From: Patiria pectinifera
Taxonomy: Eukaryota > Echinodermata > Asteroidea > Valvatida > Asterinidae
Assembly (NCBI GenBank): GCA_029964075.1
Contig: CM057136.1
Span: forward strand, 3,906,001 to 3,970,000
Reading direction: 5' to 3'
DNA: 64,000 bases
Shown: positions 37,901-47,651 of the stretch, in pieces
How positions within the stretch are numbered: the first letter of the stretch is position 1
How the letters are laid out: each line of letters opens with the position of its first letter
The notes under the pieces: generated by a model
What the model was told of the DNA's origin: nothing
Database searches by the model: none
What the model saw: the letters and a program-made list of their open reading frames with translations, nothing else
Program-made: the position numbers and the translations under genes

Positions 37901-40900
37901 CTGTACTCCGCCGGACAAAGAAACTTTAGAATGGACTGAGTTGCTAAGTTATGAAATTTGCTGTGCCTGAAAAATAGTAGAAGAGACAAAAATAATTTTC
38001 CAGACGAAAAATATTTGATGTGCTGCGTTTGTGACTGTTTTTAAGCTGTTATTGTATAGCTCAACAATATTATTTGCCGGCGCATTGCAATGAAATAATA
38101 AGCTCCGATCTCATTGTAAAAAAATCACCATTATTTTCAGGTTAAAGTAGGTGTATACGTGGTTTTTTTTTTAGGGGGGGGTGTTGCACCTTGAAAAACA
38201 GATTTTCAAATTGAATTGATGATTGTCTAGCAATACATTAGTTATGAGCTTTCCAATGAGACTCGCCCGAAAAACATTTGGCCCACTACAAGTACTGATC
38301 AATTAATTATTTTCATTTTTGTATTAAGAGCGGGACGCTCCTAATTCGTTCTGAATAGTGTGCGCAATTTCTTGAACTGGAGCGCGCCATTTAAAACCAA
38401 TTTTTTAGAATGTATAAAGGCCTGCAAAAACACACAAGCAAATTCACTTGTTACAGGAAAAGAACATCGAAATTTTGAAGAAAAAAACGTATATACCAAC
38501 TTAAAGCCATTGGCATCCGATGGCTAAGTACCGAGCATAAATATATTCTCCGCCATCGAGCCACTTTAATGAGGTTGTTTTCGCGCGTTTACATGCGGGG
38601 TTTTTCATCTATTTACACGGCTGACGGACCGAGAGAATAAAAAAACCTTGTTGTTGTTTCAGTGCGCGTGTGAATACTCCCGACACCTGCCGAAACAAAA
38701 ATAGGCGCAGTAATATGACCGGCCGCGTTTCTTCCTCTCTGCTTAGACCCGCCTTTATGCATTCCTACATTTCAAGATTTTCCTTGGCACGGCATAATCG
38801 AGGCAGGTAACAGGCGCCTATTTCATGACGCCAAGTTCCACGTGATTGCATTTGTATCGAATGCGGCGAAACGCGATCAGGTACCCAAGACATTAACATT
38901 ATCGGTAGACAAATTTGCTCGCACGGTCGTTCACTTCACAAACGATTACACATTATGCCGGGAGCCTATAGAGTTCGAGCCTGTTTTTGTATAACGAGAT
39001 TGGATGATATTTAGAGTGTTTTTCTGCAAAGGAAAACGGAAAATCTTGCTGACAGGCAAATCGCAACACCGCCCTCCAGTGGTACAAGTAAGAACGATCT
39101 CGGGGTGCAGACCTGTAAATAGGCCCAGAATTGCCTACGCGGGCCAAATCACAATTTGTATATGCCCTCGATTTATTTGCTATTATAACATTTTGTGGAC
39201 CATGGACTTGAAGGTTTGTAAAAATGATGGGTGGAAGACATGCACGGGAGTGCGAGCTCGCACTACTGGGAAATTTGGATGAAATTGGGCCCAAAAGTTG
39301 CTCTATTTTTCAATGGAGCGCAGGCATAATTTTTCAAAATGGCGATTGGCCACATGACTACTTTAAGGGGTGATCATCTTTGGATGGAATTTTCTCCAAA
39401 AGTCATGCGATAACCACCCAAAACTGAACAGAAAATGAAAGATCATGATATAAGCTTTATTTTGATGGGTGTCTCAAACACCTTGGAGAGTTGTGAATAT
39501 TTTAAATAATATTTGGAAGTACGCGTAACTATCACTGAGGTCTATGGGAAACGAGGTACAGGTCTGCAACACTCGGCCGCCACGGGTGGCACTTCACTGG
39601 TAATCGTCAAGTATTCGATTCCAATGACTAAATGAAGGATGTCGTGCAGGACCAGCGAGAAGCGCTCAGGAGTTAAAAATAAACAATTTTCTTGCACAAT
39701 GTCCGACACAATGCTTCTAACATAATGAGATGTCCCCTGAATTAATACTGGTCGCTCGCAAGGTTTGTGGAAAAAATAACGAAGGATGTACATTTGTGCA
39801 TGAGGTAGATTGGTTTCGTACACTAGTTCATTTTTTAGTTTTACTTTGAAGACAACATCCACAACACGGACGCAAATGTAATCGTTCTCCAGCAGTCGAC
39901 TAACCTCATAAAACAGCCGTTTGTTTACACATCTGCGGCGTCCTGTCTAAAATCGATCAGCATCCGATGAATACTATTTTGCGCAACCGCCGATCACTTT
40001 AGGATTCGTAAACGGTCCCATAAGTGCCCAACTAGGTATTAGGTTGCCCGTATCGAGTGAGGGGATATATTATAGTCATGTCGGATCCTTGCAGTACGAG
40101 TGGAGGGGAGATGCATATTTGGTATGGAAATGTCAGCAGTACATGTTTTTCTTGCCAAGGAAATCGTGTTAAGATTGCATGTTGCACTTCTATTGAATGC
40201 GTTCTTATTTCAGCACGAGTTTCGCTTTAAAGAGCCGCACTGTTCTTGCATACTGCAATGTTTTGCCAGACGGGAAAAATCTCAGTGACGTCTATTCCGA
40301 CTTGATGTTTATTCCGAAAGTGAGGGCAGACGAATGTCTTAAATAAATATCGTTACCCGATCGTACCAGCTCAGTCTTAGGATTGATTTCCTTCTGAACA
40401 TCATTGATACTTACGGGAGGCAGGAGCTTGTTTGTTCTATTGAATGGTACATACTTTCTGTGGATTTAAGGATCGTTGTACCATTTGCAAAGCTCTCGTG
40501 GGATATTTTACAAATTGGATTTACCAAATAGTACCAGGGCCCAATTTCACGTCTCTGGTGCTTACCACAGACTTCCGCGCTTACGATCACCATTTTGTGC
40601 TAACCGCGCCAGCATAACAATTCTGTGCCAACCCTCCAAGTACAAAATCCTTACTTACGGGATGCACGCATGGGCAGAAGACAAAATTCCTCGTTAATCT
40701 GTGAAATACGCTTACCTAAGCAGTGAATTTTCTGTAATAGTAAGCAGGGATTTTTCGCAAACGGTAAGAAGAGCCAAGAAATTGGGTCCAGCTTTATTAT
40801 TTTTTGTGTCCACAGATTCAATCAAACACCATGAACGTAACATACAACATTTCTTTTTGCTGTAATTTTCAGCAATGGACGGATTAGGAGTAAGTATTTT

Positions 40901-43900
40901 ATAGCAAATAGTGTTAAACTGACCTGTTTAAACTTTTGTGTTCACTTCGTAGATGCTGGACAAACCAAGAAAAAATGCCGTTCTTGTAGTCTGGTTCCCT
41001 GACCCACTTCAGACGAAACGAAGCAATTTATAGACGTCGTGAATTGTCAAGTCAGGGAACCAAATTACCAACTTGCTCCCGTTCACGGATTTGTAACTAA
41101 TTTAAATGTGGACTAACATTTGGTAAATTGGGGGCAGTATTTGGAGAAAAAAAAACATTTTTTCCAACGATGGTCAGCAGACCATCGTTGCAAATTGATA
41201 CAAAAATCCCACAATGACACAATGACAGCACACCAGGTGCCATAATTTCACAGGATGCTTAAGAATATTATTTACTTACAGTCAAGTAAGGTATTTCATA
41301 ATAATTTGGTAGTTTTGTTTGTTGATGTTTGCAAATGTTGTATATTACCTTTAACTTATTGGCACGTTCTACACCCAAACACAATCAGGAAATCAGGAAT
41401 TGTGTGTAGTCGAGACTCACTCGATCCACCTATCATTCAGCTAAACATATCTGAAGTTTCCTTGTAGGGCATGTATTCCTACCCGTAGTCAAGAGGGCCT
41501 CTTTGCGCAGGGAAATCCGCATGATAAATGCCCGCGTGTTTTTTATCAAGTAGCGTAGCAGCGTGGTCGTTTTATGACAATAATCAATAAGGCTGTCCCG
41601 TGAACCGTATTCAACGGTCGCCTGTCCGCCAGCGGTATTTTAAAGGCTAAACGAGCAACGCATCTATATCGGGGGGGGGGAAATAGTGGGGACGAATTTA
41701 TCTTGTCATTCGGTGAAATGGGCGCTGACGGTTTACGGGCGTTGCCGGGGGGGGGGGGTGCGGGGTTTCTTGCGCGGAGTGAAAGCTGACGATAGGTTTA
41801 TGATGACAAAAATGCGATAGATCATTCTAAAGACCATGTATGCTGCGCGTGGGTAGATTTTAATTTGTCTCTTTTACCAAGCTTGTAGCGGTTTAATGAC
41901 CGCAGGAGTATTCCATTTGCCTTGATGTCGTAGCGAGGACAATTCTCTGATAAAACTACAATATCCTCAAGGGGAATTATAATGCCCAAAGAGGGGAAAG
42001 AAGAAAGCCCATCGGCTTACAGGTGGAAATAACTGGCGCACATTTCCATGTTTTTTTTTTTAATGTTCTTTGGTTTAGGTTTGTACGATCTGTATTCCAT
42101 ATAGGCTGGTTTGATATTTTGAAATGTTGATTTGACTCGAGCAGATGTCTCGAAGAGAATTGGGATGCTCCATCATATTCCCACAAAGCAAACTTGATGG
42201 TAATTGAATAAACGAAATCGAAATTCAACATGTGGATAGAATTTAAATAAAATTTGTATGTCTTAATCAAGGCCATGTATTCAGGTGGGGGAATGCAATT
42301 AAGATTTATTAGCAACAGCTGAATGAACAAATAAATTCTGTGGACGAGAAAGACCTCAAATCTTTTCAGAGGAGAAGAGCGAATTTGACATAATTTCAGC
42401 TTTAACAGACTTTCACGATTTAAATGGAATATAATTGTACATGGTTTTTCTGAGAAGAACACTTACTAGAAGAAGAAAAAAGGTTCAAAACACTTCGTGG
42501 AAACACTTCGTCTGTTTTTGTTTGACACAAAAAGGAAAACAACCACTCAAGGTATATGAAGACAGAGCATCAAACCGCACACTTATGTCTTTAGGATTCA
42601 CGTCCCAGTTAGGTCCAGTGTCCCAATTGCGAATTTGAACATGCACCCCGGTATCACGTTGTAATCGAGGGCCCAATCTGAGGCTACCCGTCCTTGCGAA
42701 CTTGGACGAAAACATGTACAGATTTACAAGGGAAGAAATTTGCCACAAAATATGAAAAACAAACAGGTCCGAAATGCTATCAATGCAATATGTAAAGTGC
42801 AAATTCTTTCTTCGTAATGTATGCCTACAACGATTCAAAAAACGTGGCTTTAAAGATAAATGTTTTTCCTGAAATTTTCTCATGGGATTCGTCTTGAAAC
42901 TGCATGCGCCGGCATTAAAGGCATCATAAATTCAAATCGATTTTGTAACAATTATCTGGGGCCCTGAGTTTTGTTTATATTACTGCAGTATTGATCGTGG
43001 GCTACTGTCAAGGGCCCCAGATTTCCAGCCGTCCATAAAAGGGGAAGTATTTTTTGAAGAATATATATTCTCATATGTTTGTATAATACTGCAATGGGAA
43101 CAGGATGTAAAGTATTGATTGGGTGCTTAGATGAAGTCGTGGCGGATAATTGTTGTTTTCATAAACGGCCTACAAGAAATCTCTTTGCTCAGAATCTCTG
43201 ATGTTTTTTATTCTCAATTATTTCATTTCTTAAATCACAATGTGGTCCTTTGTACCATAGCTGTGTATTTACATTTATGGCAATGTTGTAAGTTCATGGT
43301 TGGATGACAAAGAACATATCGATGGTATTGTTGCGCTCATACGTTCGTCATCATTATTCAAATGGCCTTTATCTGAGACCCTGAAATATTAATTTCAGTT
43401 ACTGGTCTTGGTTTGTTCTTTACCTAATTTTGGCAGATATCAATTGTATCACTGGAGTGGTTTTCCTTTATTTAAGCATAGCCCTCGAAGACAGCCAGTG
43501 GTTAATGAAAGATAAGCAAAAAGTGAATTCAAAATTGCAAGGAACTGTGAAAATAGCTCGATAATCTGCTGAGACCAAAATAAAAGAAGTCAACGAAAAC
43601 GGGAATTTACAGGCAAAATAACATGGCAGGATGATACATTACTAGACAGACAGACAGACACCTATACAAAGTCGATGAGGAAGACAAAATAACAAACGGG
43701 AAACACAATGCTCATACTGACAAACAGTACAAACAACGGAAAATGTTGACAAGAGACGCATGTGACGAAACAGTATACAAAATTCAAGAACGGCTAAATA
43801 TGAAAATGAAGCTTACCCGGCTGAACGTGTTTCAGCTCCGTCCGTCCTACGGGATTCGTCACCAAGAAATGGAAGGCTCGCTCGGAAGGGGTACTGGCTG

Positions 43901-44489
43901 ACCGTTTGTGATGGTGTTTGGCGGGGGATCTGGCAGGGGATTTGACAGGGGACTGAATGATAGCCGTGGTGGACTCGGAGTTTTTCAGTTTCCTCCGCCA
44001 GCCCTCACAGCAGCAGCAGAGCATATCCAGTATGGCTATAATCCCCATGGCTGCTACGCTCGAATTATCGAAGAAGTTCGATTCGTCAAACCAAAAAATG
44101 CAGATACGATAATGCACTCCAAGCCACTCACTCTAGAAACTCCTCCAGAGTCGGCAGCCACTGATCCGATCGCTTTATCGCACAAATTATGGCCAGATCT
44201 TGCGCGATATCCTGTACTTCAGAATCAGTTTAGGGTTCCGGCGTGGCTTCGGCAAGCGAGAAAACACGGGCCTGGCTTCCTCATACAAGCGTCTCGACTT
44301 GTGCCACTCAACTCCTTTACATGAGGGAGGGCTTGGCTGAGCGAGAGTGTGTAGGTGTTGCGAGCTGCTCCCCGGACGATTCTACAAGCAGCGTCGGCCG
44401 TGCATGTGAAGGCGGTCCCTTCAGTAGACGAGGAGTGAGAATTGTTGCCAGATCATCTAGATGCATTGGCAGTCCATCCGATTCAAGTT
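31598..44489 (-). CDS. SYT15: synaptotagmin-15-like gene, span of all exons
   Basis: Membrane-trafficking protein of the synaptotagmin family: short membrane anchor, linker, then C2A and C2B domains. Seven exons are modelled on the minus strand (44489-44321, 44058-43817, 36751-36610, 35796-35623, 35173-34837, 33443-33317, 31908-31598). All junctions are GT-AG and the phases agree (2,1,2,2,0,1). Starting at the ATG at 44466 the product is 492 residues; starting at the ATG at 44048 it is 440. Human SYT15 is about 420. The assignment rests on the GxIxPELY motif before C2A, LLPDE and TLNPxFD in C2A, GPYTYTxGR followed by HWxxML, and the C-terminal WHAL, a combination I recognise from SYT15 rather than SYT12 or SYT13. 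Calcium ligands are mostly lost: in C2A only the Asp of GADT and of VYD remain, and in C2B loop 3 they are gone. Calcium-independent phospholipid or protein binding is therefore predicted. The five exons from 36751 to 31598 are firm; the 5' end is less so. Confidence 0.88.
31909..33316 (-). other. SYT15-like intron 6
   Basis: A 1.4-kb intron separating the two halves of C2B, GTGAGG at the 5' side and TTCTTTTCAG at the 3' side. I see no further coding exon or clear repeat in it; short open frames at 32.2-32.8 kb have no recognisable content. Confidence 0.7.
33317..33443 (-). CDS. SYT15: SYT15-like exon 6: start of the C2B domain
   Basis: A 127-base exon encoding LSGDLGNLYLSLAYLPSQDR, the canonical first strand of a synaptotagmin C2B domain, then LSCFIVRAKGI (strand 2) and the beginning of loop 1 (PEKGTNVENL). 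It follows the acceptor TTCATTTAG| and ends at the donor CTAG|GTGAGG in phase 1. Joined to exon 7 the split codon becomes Glu, giving NLETYVKV where calcium-binding synaptotagmins have SDPYVKV, so a loop-1 ligand is conservatively replaced by Glu. Confidence 0.93.
33791..34247 (+). mobile_element. diverged copy of a ~460-bp inverted-end repeat family, in SYT15 intron 5
   Basis: Ends with GGATACACTCCAG on the left and CTGGGGTGCATCC on the right, which are inverted copies of each other with two changes. The interior aligns along its length, with many substitutions, to the elements at 23.8 and 39.1 kb: an ATGCAATTGGGACC-like motif, an AAGATGGCTACTTTT-like motif and a TGAGAGTTCTGAG-like motif near the right end, in the same order. 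It sits between exons 5 and 6. Non-autonomous; no open frame. It could be a MITE or an old solo LTR. Confidence 0.6.
34837..35173 (-). CDS. SYT15: SYT15-like exon 5: most of the C2A domain
   Basis: Encodes the body of C2A: VIVHLYNVTDLPA (strand 2 and loop 1), LLPDE, KSKVV, TLNPIFDDS, and RLSVYD (strand before loop 3), then a charged C2A-C2B connector ending KELKKRLQKKSE. In calcium-binding C2 domains loop 1 carries two Asp and loop 3 two to three. Here loop 1 reads KGQREGAD (the last Asp kept) and loop 3 reads YDTENCSKLC (the first Asp kept, the second replaced by Glu, the last by Cys). Calcium binding is therefore unlikely. The acceptor TTGCCAG| at 35174 and donor GAG|GTAAGT at 34836 are both good; the exon ends in phase 0. 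Confidence 0.93.
35623..35796 (-). CDS. SYT15: SYT15-like exon 4: PELY motif and first C2A strand
   Basis: Begins with YSCELGQIQPELY, the pre-C2A motif that corresponds to the xINPELY motif of vertebrate SYT15. A lysine-rich linker (GKKNKKDEE) and the first C2A beta strand (YGTISLAIKYEQ) follow. The donor AAAG|GTTAGC at 35622 ends it in phase 2. The acceptor GGGAAG| before 35796 is unusual in that its pyrimidine tract is a (CT)10 microsatellite (35806-35825 on the plus strand as AG repeats), followed by nine bases of TGTGGGAAG. Confidence 0.9.
35806..35825 (+). repeat. (AG)10 microsatellite
   Basis: Ten perfect AG units; on the transcribed minus strand they read (CT)10 and end nine bases before the first base of SYT15-like exon 4. 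They are the only pyrimidine tract for that acceptor. Confidence 0.95.
35969..36210. mobile_element. MITE-like element with internal CCGGGT/AAAATGACA repeats (copy 2)
   Basis: Left end TACACTCTCCAAAAG, right end (inverted) TGCACTCTTAGAAG. Next to both ends lies a GTCAGATTCGAC / GTCGGACTCGAC motif, also inverted. The interior holds imperfect tandem units of the type TCAAAATGACACTTT separated by CCGGGT-like motifs, with the orientation switching in the middle. The same architecture recurs at 14.5 and 57.9 kb. It lies inside a SYT15 intron and has no coding capacity. Confidence 0.65.
36610..36751 (-). CDS. SYT15: SYT15-like exon 3: acidic/basic linker
   Basis: A 142-base exon bounded by GTTGTAG| and |GTAACG. 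It starts in phase 1 and ends in phase 2, exactly what exon 2 and exon 4 require. It encodes 46 full codons: an acidic, serine-rich segment (DPYYSEEDSPSSAEE), then APPTPE and a basic cluster ERKRKR, ending SLESV. This is a disordered cytoplasmic linker between membrane anchor and C2A; the TP and SP sites are potential phosphorylation sites and the basic cluster could contact acidic lipids. The exon has no ATG and a longer open frame lies on the opposite strand, so it is easy to miss. Support comes from phase agreement and composition rather than homology, since the SYT15 linker is poorly conserved. Confidence 0.8.
39105..39569 (+). mobile_element. ~465-bp inverted-end repeat, second good copy
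   Basis: Left TGCAGACCTGTAAATAGG and right TACAGGTCTGCA are inverted copies. The interior matches the 23.8-kb copy over most of its length (TTTTTCAAAATGGCGAT, GATCATCTTTGGATGGAA, TCTCAAACACCTTGGAGAG). The bases CTCGG flank both ends, a possible 5-bp target duplication. A start of TG and end of CA with a short target duplication would also suit a solo LTR; the 11-12 bp inverted ends suit a DNA transposon. Confidence 0.7.
39542..39950 (-). other. unassigned minus-strand open frame inside SYT15 intron 2
   Basis: About 135 codons are open after a TAG near 39950 and run to a TAG at 39544-39542. There is no ATG for the first ~25 codons. The translation looks protein-like, with segments such as RLFYEVSRLLENDYICVRVV and HYVRSIVSDIV. 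I recognise no family. The last ten codons or so run into the end of the neighbouring repeat element, so the frame is either chance, a degenerate retroposed fragment, or an exon truncated by the repeat. A possible acceptor (AGACAG|GACGCC) lies at its 5' side. Confidence 0.25.
43817..44058 (-). CDS. SYT15: SYT15-like exon 2: membrane anchor, cysteine cluster, start of linker
   Basis: Encodes VAAMGIIAILDMLCCCC followed by EGWRRK: a hydrophobic segment, four adjacent cysteines and basic residues. This is the usual synaptotagmin arrangement of transmembrane helix, palmitoylated cysteines and cytoplasmic stop-transfer charges. A Ser/Pro/Lys linker with SPVKSPARSPAK and a His/Lys stretch follows. 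The donor CCGG|GTAAGC ends the exon at 43817 in phase 1. The ATG at 44048 lies in an excellent Kozak context (GCAGCCATGG), and an in-frame TAG lies about 80 bases upstream with no intervening ATG, so this could be the true start if exon 1 is not spliced on. An Asp inside the hydrophobic stretch is unusual for a transmembrane helix. Confidence 0.75.
44321..44489 (-). CDS. SYT15: candidate 5' coding exon of the SYT15-like gene (exon 1)
   Basis: A strong acceptor (long T/C tract then TTCTCAG) precedes an open, coding-like stretch beginning AA CTT GAA. The first ATG in frame is at 44466, in a weak context. A donor AT|GTAAAG ends the exon at 44321 in phase 2. Joining it to the next exon, whose acceptor CGAG lies just before 44058, makes an Ile codon and builds the hydrophobic run SLIVAAMGIIAILDML. 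The second exon alone supplies only the latter part of that run. The translated lumenal part (about 45 residues) is Pro/Ser/Leu-rich and I see no signal peptide. If the splice is not used, the frame stops at TAA 44319-44317 and this stretch is 5' untranslated sequence of SYT15 or the end of another gene. No AATAAA follows on the minus strand before 44048, which argues against a gene end here. Confidence 0.45.
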
Positions 44490-45734
44490 CTGAGAAGAAA
44501 AAAAACAAACAGGAGGTTTTTGGAATTAGTGTAAACACATGATCACATTTGAGTTCGAACTAGTCATTAAGATGCACTGAAGGAGGATGTTACGTGCAGT
44601 TGATTACAGGAAAACAGTTATCATGTACATTAATGGGATACGGAATGGACTTCGAGACAGATGTTTTGACGATCAGTGTGCAGGAGAACAAGTACATTGC
44701 CCGGTCTAGTATTTTATTTCGAGAAATCCTTTCATCTAATATAATGAAGATTCGATACATGTTCCTTCGCTTCAATTTCTTTGTAAACCGATGCGTGTAA
44801 ATGTAGTCCCTTGTCGATTGCAAAGCGCCCTCTTGCGATAATATAAGCGCAGCTAAATGATGTCATAATGATACGCTACTTGAATTGCGACATCTTGGCA
44901 AAATATAACGACGAAATAAGGACGTACACAAAAGAGAGAATTGGCCAAAGATATGGAACATCTTTCGAGGGGACACTGATGTATCGGTCGCTGTTTAGGA
45001 GGGAAATGGTTTTAACTCTGTCTGTTCCATTTTCTATTTTTTTTCCTAGCAATTCGAAATAACGTCACTAGTCTCTAAAGTCGACTCCGATTGGCTGGCG
45101 TGGGGTCACATAAAATTTGCATGCTAGGATACACGTTCGCTCGTGTGGCTCTGCACACGTTATTGTCTGATCCCAAGACTATTCAAAAGTAGAGCCTAAT
45201 TCACTTATGTTGAGTTATGGAATAATTACTTTCAAAATTTGGAAATATTTGCGGCCCGACAATACTGAAGAAAATACTAGAAGAAAAACATGAAATGAAA
45301 AGTCTTCCGAAAAAGACCAAATCCAATTCACTAAGTGCACGGAAAGTACATCAATGAAAAAAGGTTAAACGATTATGAACCACGACAATCTTTCGAAGGC
45401 AGACTTATACAGCAACTAGTTTCCACTGAAACAGCAGTTAGTCTGGTGCTTCAGGACACGTGCCGTCAAACTACACACTGTTATCGCTAGCCGTGCATCA
45501 TGGGTCCTTACGACTCTCCCAACCAAAGATAACAAACAAGAAGACGGTACTGGCAGCTACTGAGCCTCCGGTGAAGAGAATCGAAGGGGCACGACCATGT
45601 CCTTTCTTTGTTTTAAGAACCTTCCGGTGTAGTACTTTTTCTTCTTATTGAGAACCATTTGGATGTCATTACTCGGACCTCATACATTCAATCACTATTA
45701 TTACTTCGTGGACGAATCCAAAACAACTCGTTAA
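44490..45734. other. region upstream of the SYT15-like gene
   Basis: The SYT15 promoter and any earlier exon should lie here or beyond on the minus strand, but no TATA box, CpG island or further exon can be identified with confidence. Small frames on both strands at 44.59-44.82 kb overlap each other and are unassigned. Confidence 0.35.
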
Positions 45735-46105
45735 GTATTGACACAAGGCGTGTGTGCACTTTTGTAAGAAACTAGGACGGTTGGTTGTCCATTAAAGGGT
45801 TTTGCCATTTTTTCTCGAGAAAAACCTCAACTTTTTGTTATTACCTTAATTGGTACGGCATTGTTCACCACATTTTCATAATCAGTTGTACACTGAAAAT
45901 AGCAAACACAATCATGGTGAGTATTAACACAAGGTGCGTGCACTTTTTGTAAGATACTAATAAGACGTATAGATTAAAGGATGTCTATTAAAGGGCTTTG
46001 CCGTTTTTCTCTCCAAACAGAAACTCAGCTTGTTGGTATTAGCTTAATTGCTACGCCAATGTGGACGATACACATTTCCAAATCAGTTGTATAATATTGG
46101 AAACA
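45735..46105. repeat. tandem duplication, ~186-bp unit, two copies
   Basis: Unit 1 (45735-45920) and unit 2 (45921-46105) start GTATTGACACAAGGCG and GTATTAACACAAGGTG. They share CATTAAAGGGTTTTGCC / TATTAAAGGGCTTTGCC, TTAATTG.TACG.CA and AATCAGTTGTA, in order. Divergence with small indels suggests an old duplication. Confidence 0.8.
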
Positions 46106-46365
46106 AACAGAAAAGCTTATATAAATCAAATGGTTTGTGTCAAGCACGGATTCGGATATCACAGGAGAGATATCACCTTCGACAAAATCGTATGGCAAAA
46201 AAATCATTACAGTTAACATATAACTTATCCTCAATGTCTTATGTTTGCTTTGCATAGACTTGGCCCTAAAAAAACCCAAAAGACAAAATCTTAATTGAAA
46301 TATATACTAATAGATGACACATACATATACAATACAAATAAAATACACAAATTACAATAATGCAA

Positions 46366-46615
46366 TAATGCTTACACTGTATAGCACCTTATACCTAAGG
46401 TCTCAAAGCGCTTCACAATTATTACCCCTGTTCATCAGGCCATGAGACCAGTTTTCTGAAGCAGCTTGAGATCGGCGCATTCTGATCCCCACCTTCACAG
46501 GCACCCATTTGTACATGTACTCCTGGGTGGAGAGAGGCAATTGTAGTTAAGTGTCTTGCCCAAGAACACAAGCACTGTGTTCCCTGTCAGGGTGCGAACT
46601 CGCCTTCAATTTCAT
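46366..46615. repeat. SINE-like interspersed repeat
   Basis: CACTGTATAGCACCTTATAC, CAAAGCGCTTCACAA, CTCCTGGGTGGAGAGAGGCA, AGTGTCTTGCCCAAGAACAC and GGGTGCGAACTCGCC occur in the order of a repeat widespread in marine invertebrate genomes. The GGTGCGAACTC box near the end resembles a tRNA B box on the plus strand. No tRNA cloverleaf is intact. Confidence 0.6.
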
Positions 46616-47439
46616 ATAAAGCCAATAAATAATTAATTACATTACCATTAAGTTTAACTACAAATCCATCGTATCATGCACTGGCGCCTTTATTGTTTTA
46701 TTCATTTTATTTTATTCTATTAATATTTTATTCATGTGTCATTATTAATTTTAAGCCCAATTCCCTGGTGTGTGTGTGAATAACATTATATTAAAATTAG
46801 AGGATTCGGGACTGTTAGGGACATTTTCTAGGTTGCTTCATTTGCAAATTATTTCTAGTCGTCACTACACCTTTAAAGCCCTCAATAGTCCTATTTCTGC
46901 TCGGTTCCGTCTACACATGAACGGAAATGAAGGACAAGCCAACATTCTCTTGTTTGCGGATGTCCTTCTGAATGGTTTGTATTTGTAATTCTGGTCGTGG
47001 GAGAGGGAAGTGCACTTTGTCAATTAGTTTGTATTTGTAGACCCGTGTATGTCGTCGTCTGTCTCGCTTAATAAGATCCTCGATTGAAATATTGCCTGGT
47101 GCACAGAATGACGTCCGAGACATTGTGATTGTAAACGCACATAATACTTGATGGGAAACACTGAAGAACACTAATTTGCAAATAGATATGGCTTTACGTC
47201 AGCAGAGCCGTTACCCAGGGTGAAGATGTTTCATCTAGCAGTTATCTCCATCATTACATGCGATTTAGACAAATGGCCATCGGGCAGACAAACCCTATAG
47301 ATTGACTGCATTCGGCAGCCATCTTGGGGGTATGTTTTGTGTTAATTCATAAACAACGAATGCACAGAGGTCTATTCATGCGCGTCCTTGATAAGTCTTA
47401 GTACAAGACTGGATCTGTTTTTTATACCCCTATTTTGCA
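46616..47439. other. intergenic, no gene recognised
   Basis: A/T-rich sequence without supported features. Confidence 0.35.
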
Positions 47440-47651
47440 GCTGGTCCCGAGACAAACGCGGTTAGGTTGAATCCAACCCAGTGTTAGCAATATTGGCAGC
47501 GCTACCCAGGAAATTCCGTGCACACTTCACGCGCATGCATTACATTGAATACAGCACGCGTGAGGTGTGCTCGACATGTCCTGGATAGCGCTGCCAATAT
47601 TGCCCAGACTGGATTTGATTCATCTTGTTGATAGCGACCTCGCTTGCCACG
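47440..47651. mobile_element. hairpin MITE, ~210 bp
   Basis: AGCAATATTGGCAGCGCTA (47485-47503) is inverted at about 47584-47603 (TAGCGCTGCCAATATTGC). Flanking sequence on each side continues as weaker inverted copies (TTGAATCCAACCCAGT / ACTGGATTTGATTCA, and GGTCCCGAGACAAACGCGG / CCTCGCTTGCCACGGAAC). Inside, GTGCACACTTCACGCG pairs with CACGCGTGAGGTGTGC. The 90-codon frame across it is incidental. Confidence 0.7.

Larger units (their letters stand above)
36752..43816 (-). other. SYT15-like intron 2 (about 7 kb)
   Basis: The long intron between the membrane-anchor exon and the linker exon. It contains a repeat element at 39105-39569, an adjoining minus-strand open frame (39542-39950), a small hairpin at 40993-41061 (inverted GGTTCCCTGAC), a perfect 11-bp stem with 4-base loop at 41165-41190 (CAACGATGGTC), and G tracts at 38174-38181, 41671-41680 and 41747-41758. 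A (GACA)4 run lies near 43650. No other exon fits the phase constraint as well as exon 3. Confidence 0.6.

Noticed and set aside
41977..42462. 161-codon minus-strand open frame, the longest in the window
   Set aside because: No domain, A/T-rich codons as in the surroundings, and it lies inside the long SYT15 intron; chance frames of this length are possible at this base composition.
42602..42692. Candidate SYT15 linker exon on the minus strand (DWALDYNVIPG-like frame) with phase-compatible sites
   Set aside because: Its donors (GTGCAT, GTGAAT) are weak. The exon at 36610-36751 fits the same phases with better sites and a more linker-like composition.
43908..44324. 138-codon plus-strand frame over the SYT15 exons
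   Set aside because: It is the antisense of exon 2 and the adjoining intron; the minus strand carries the coherent splice sites and synaptotagmin features.
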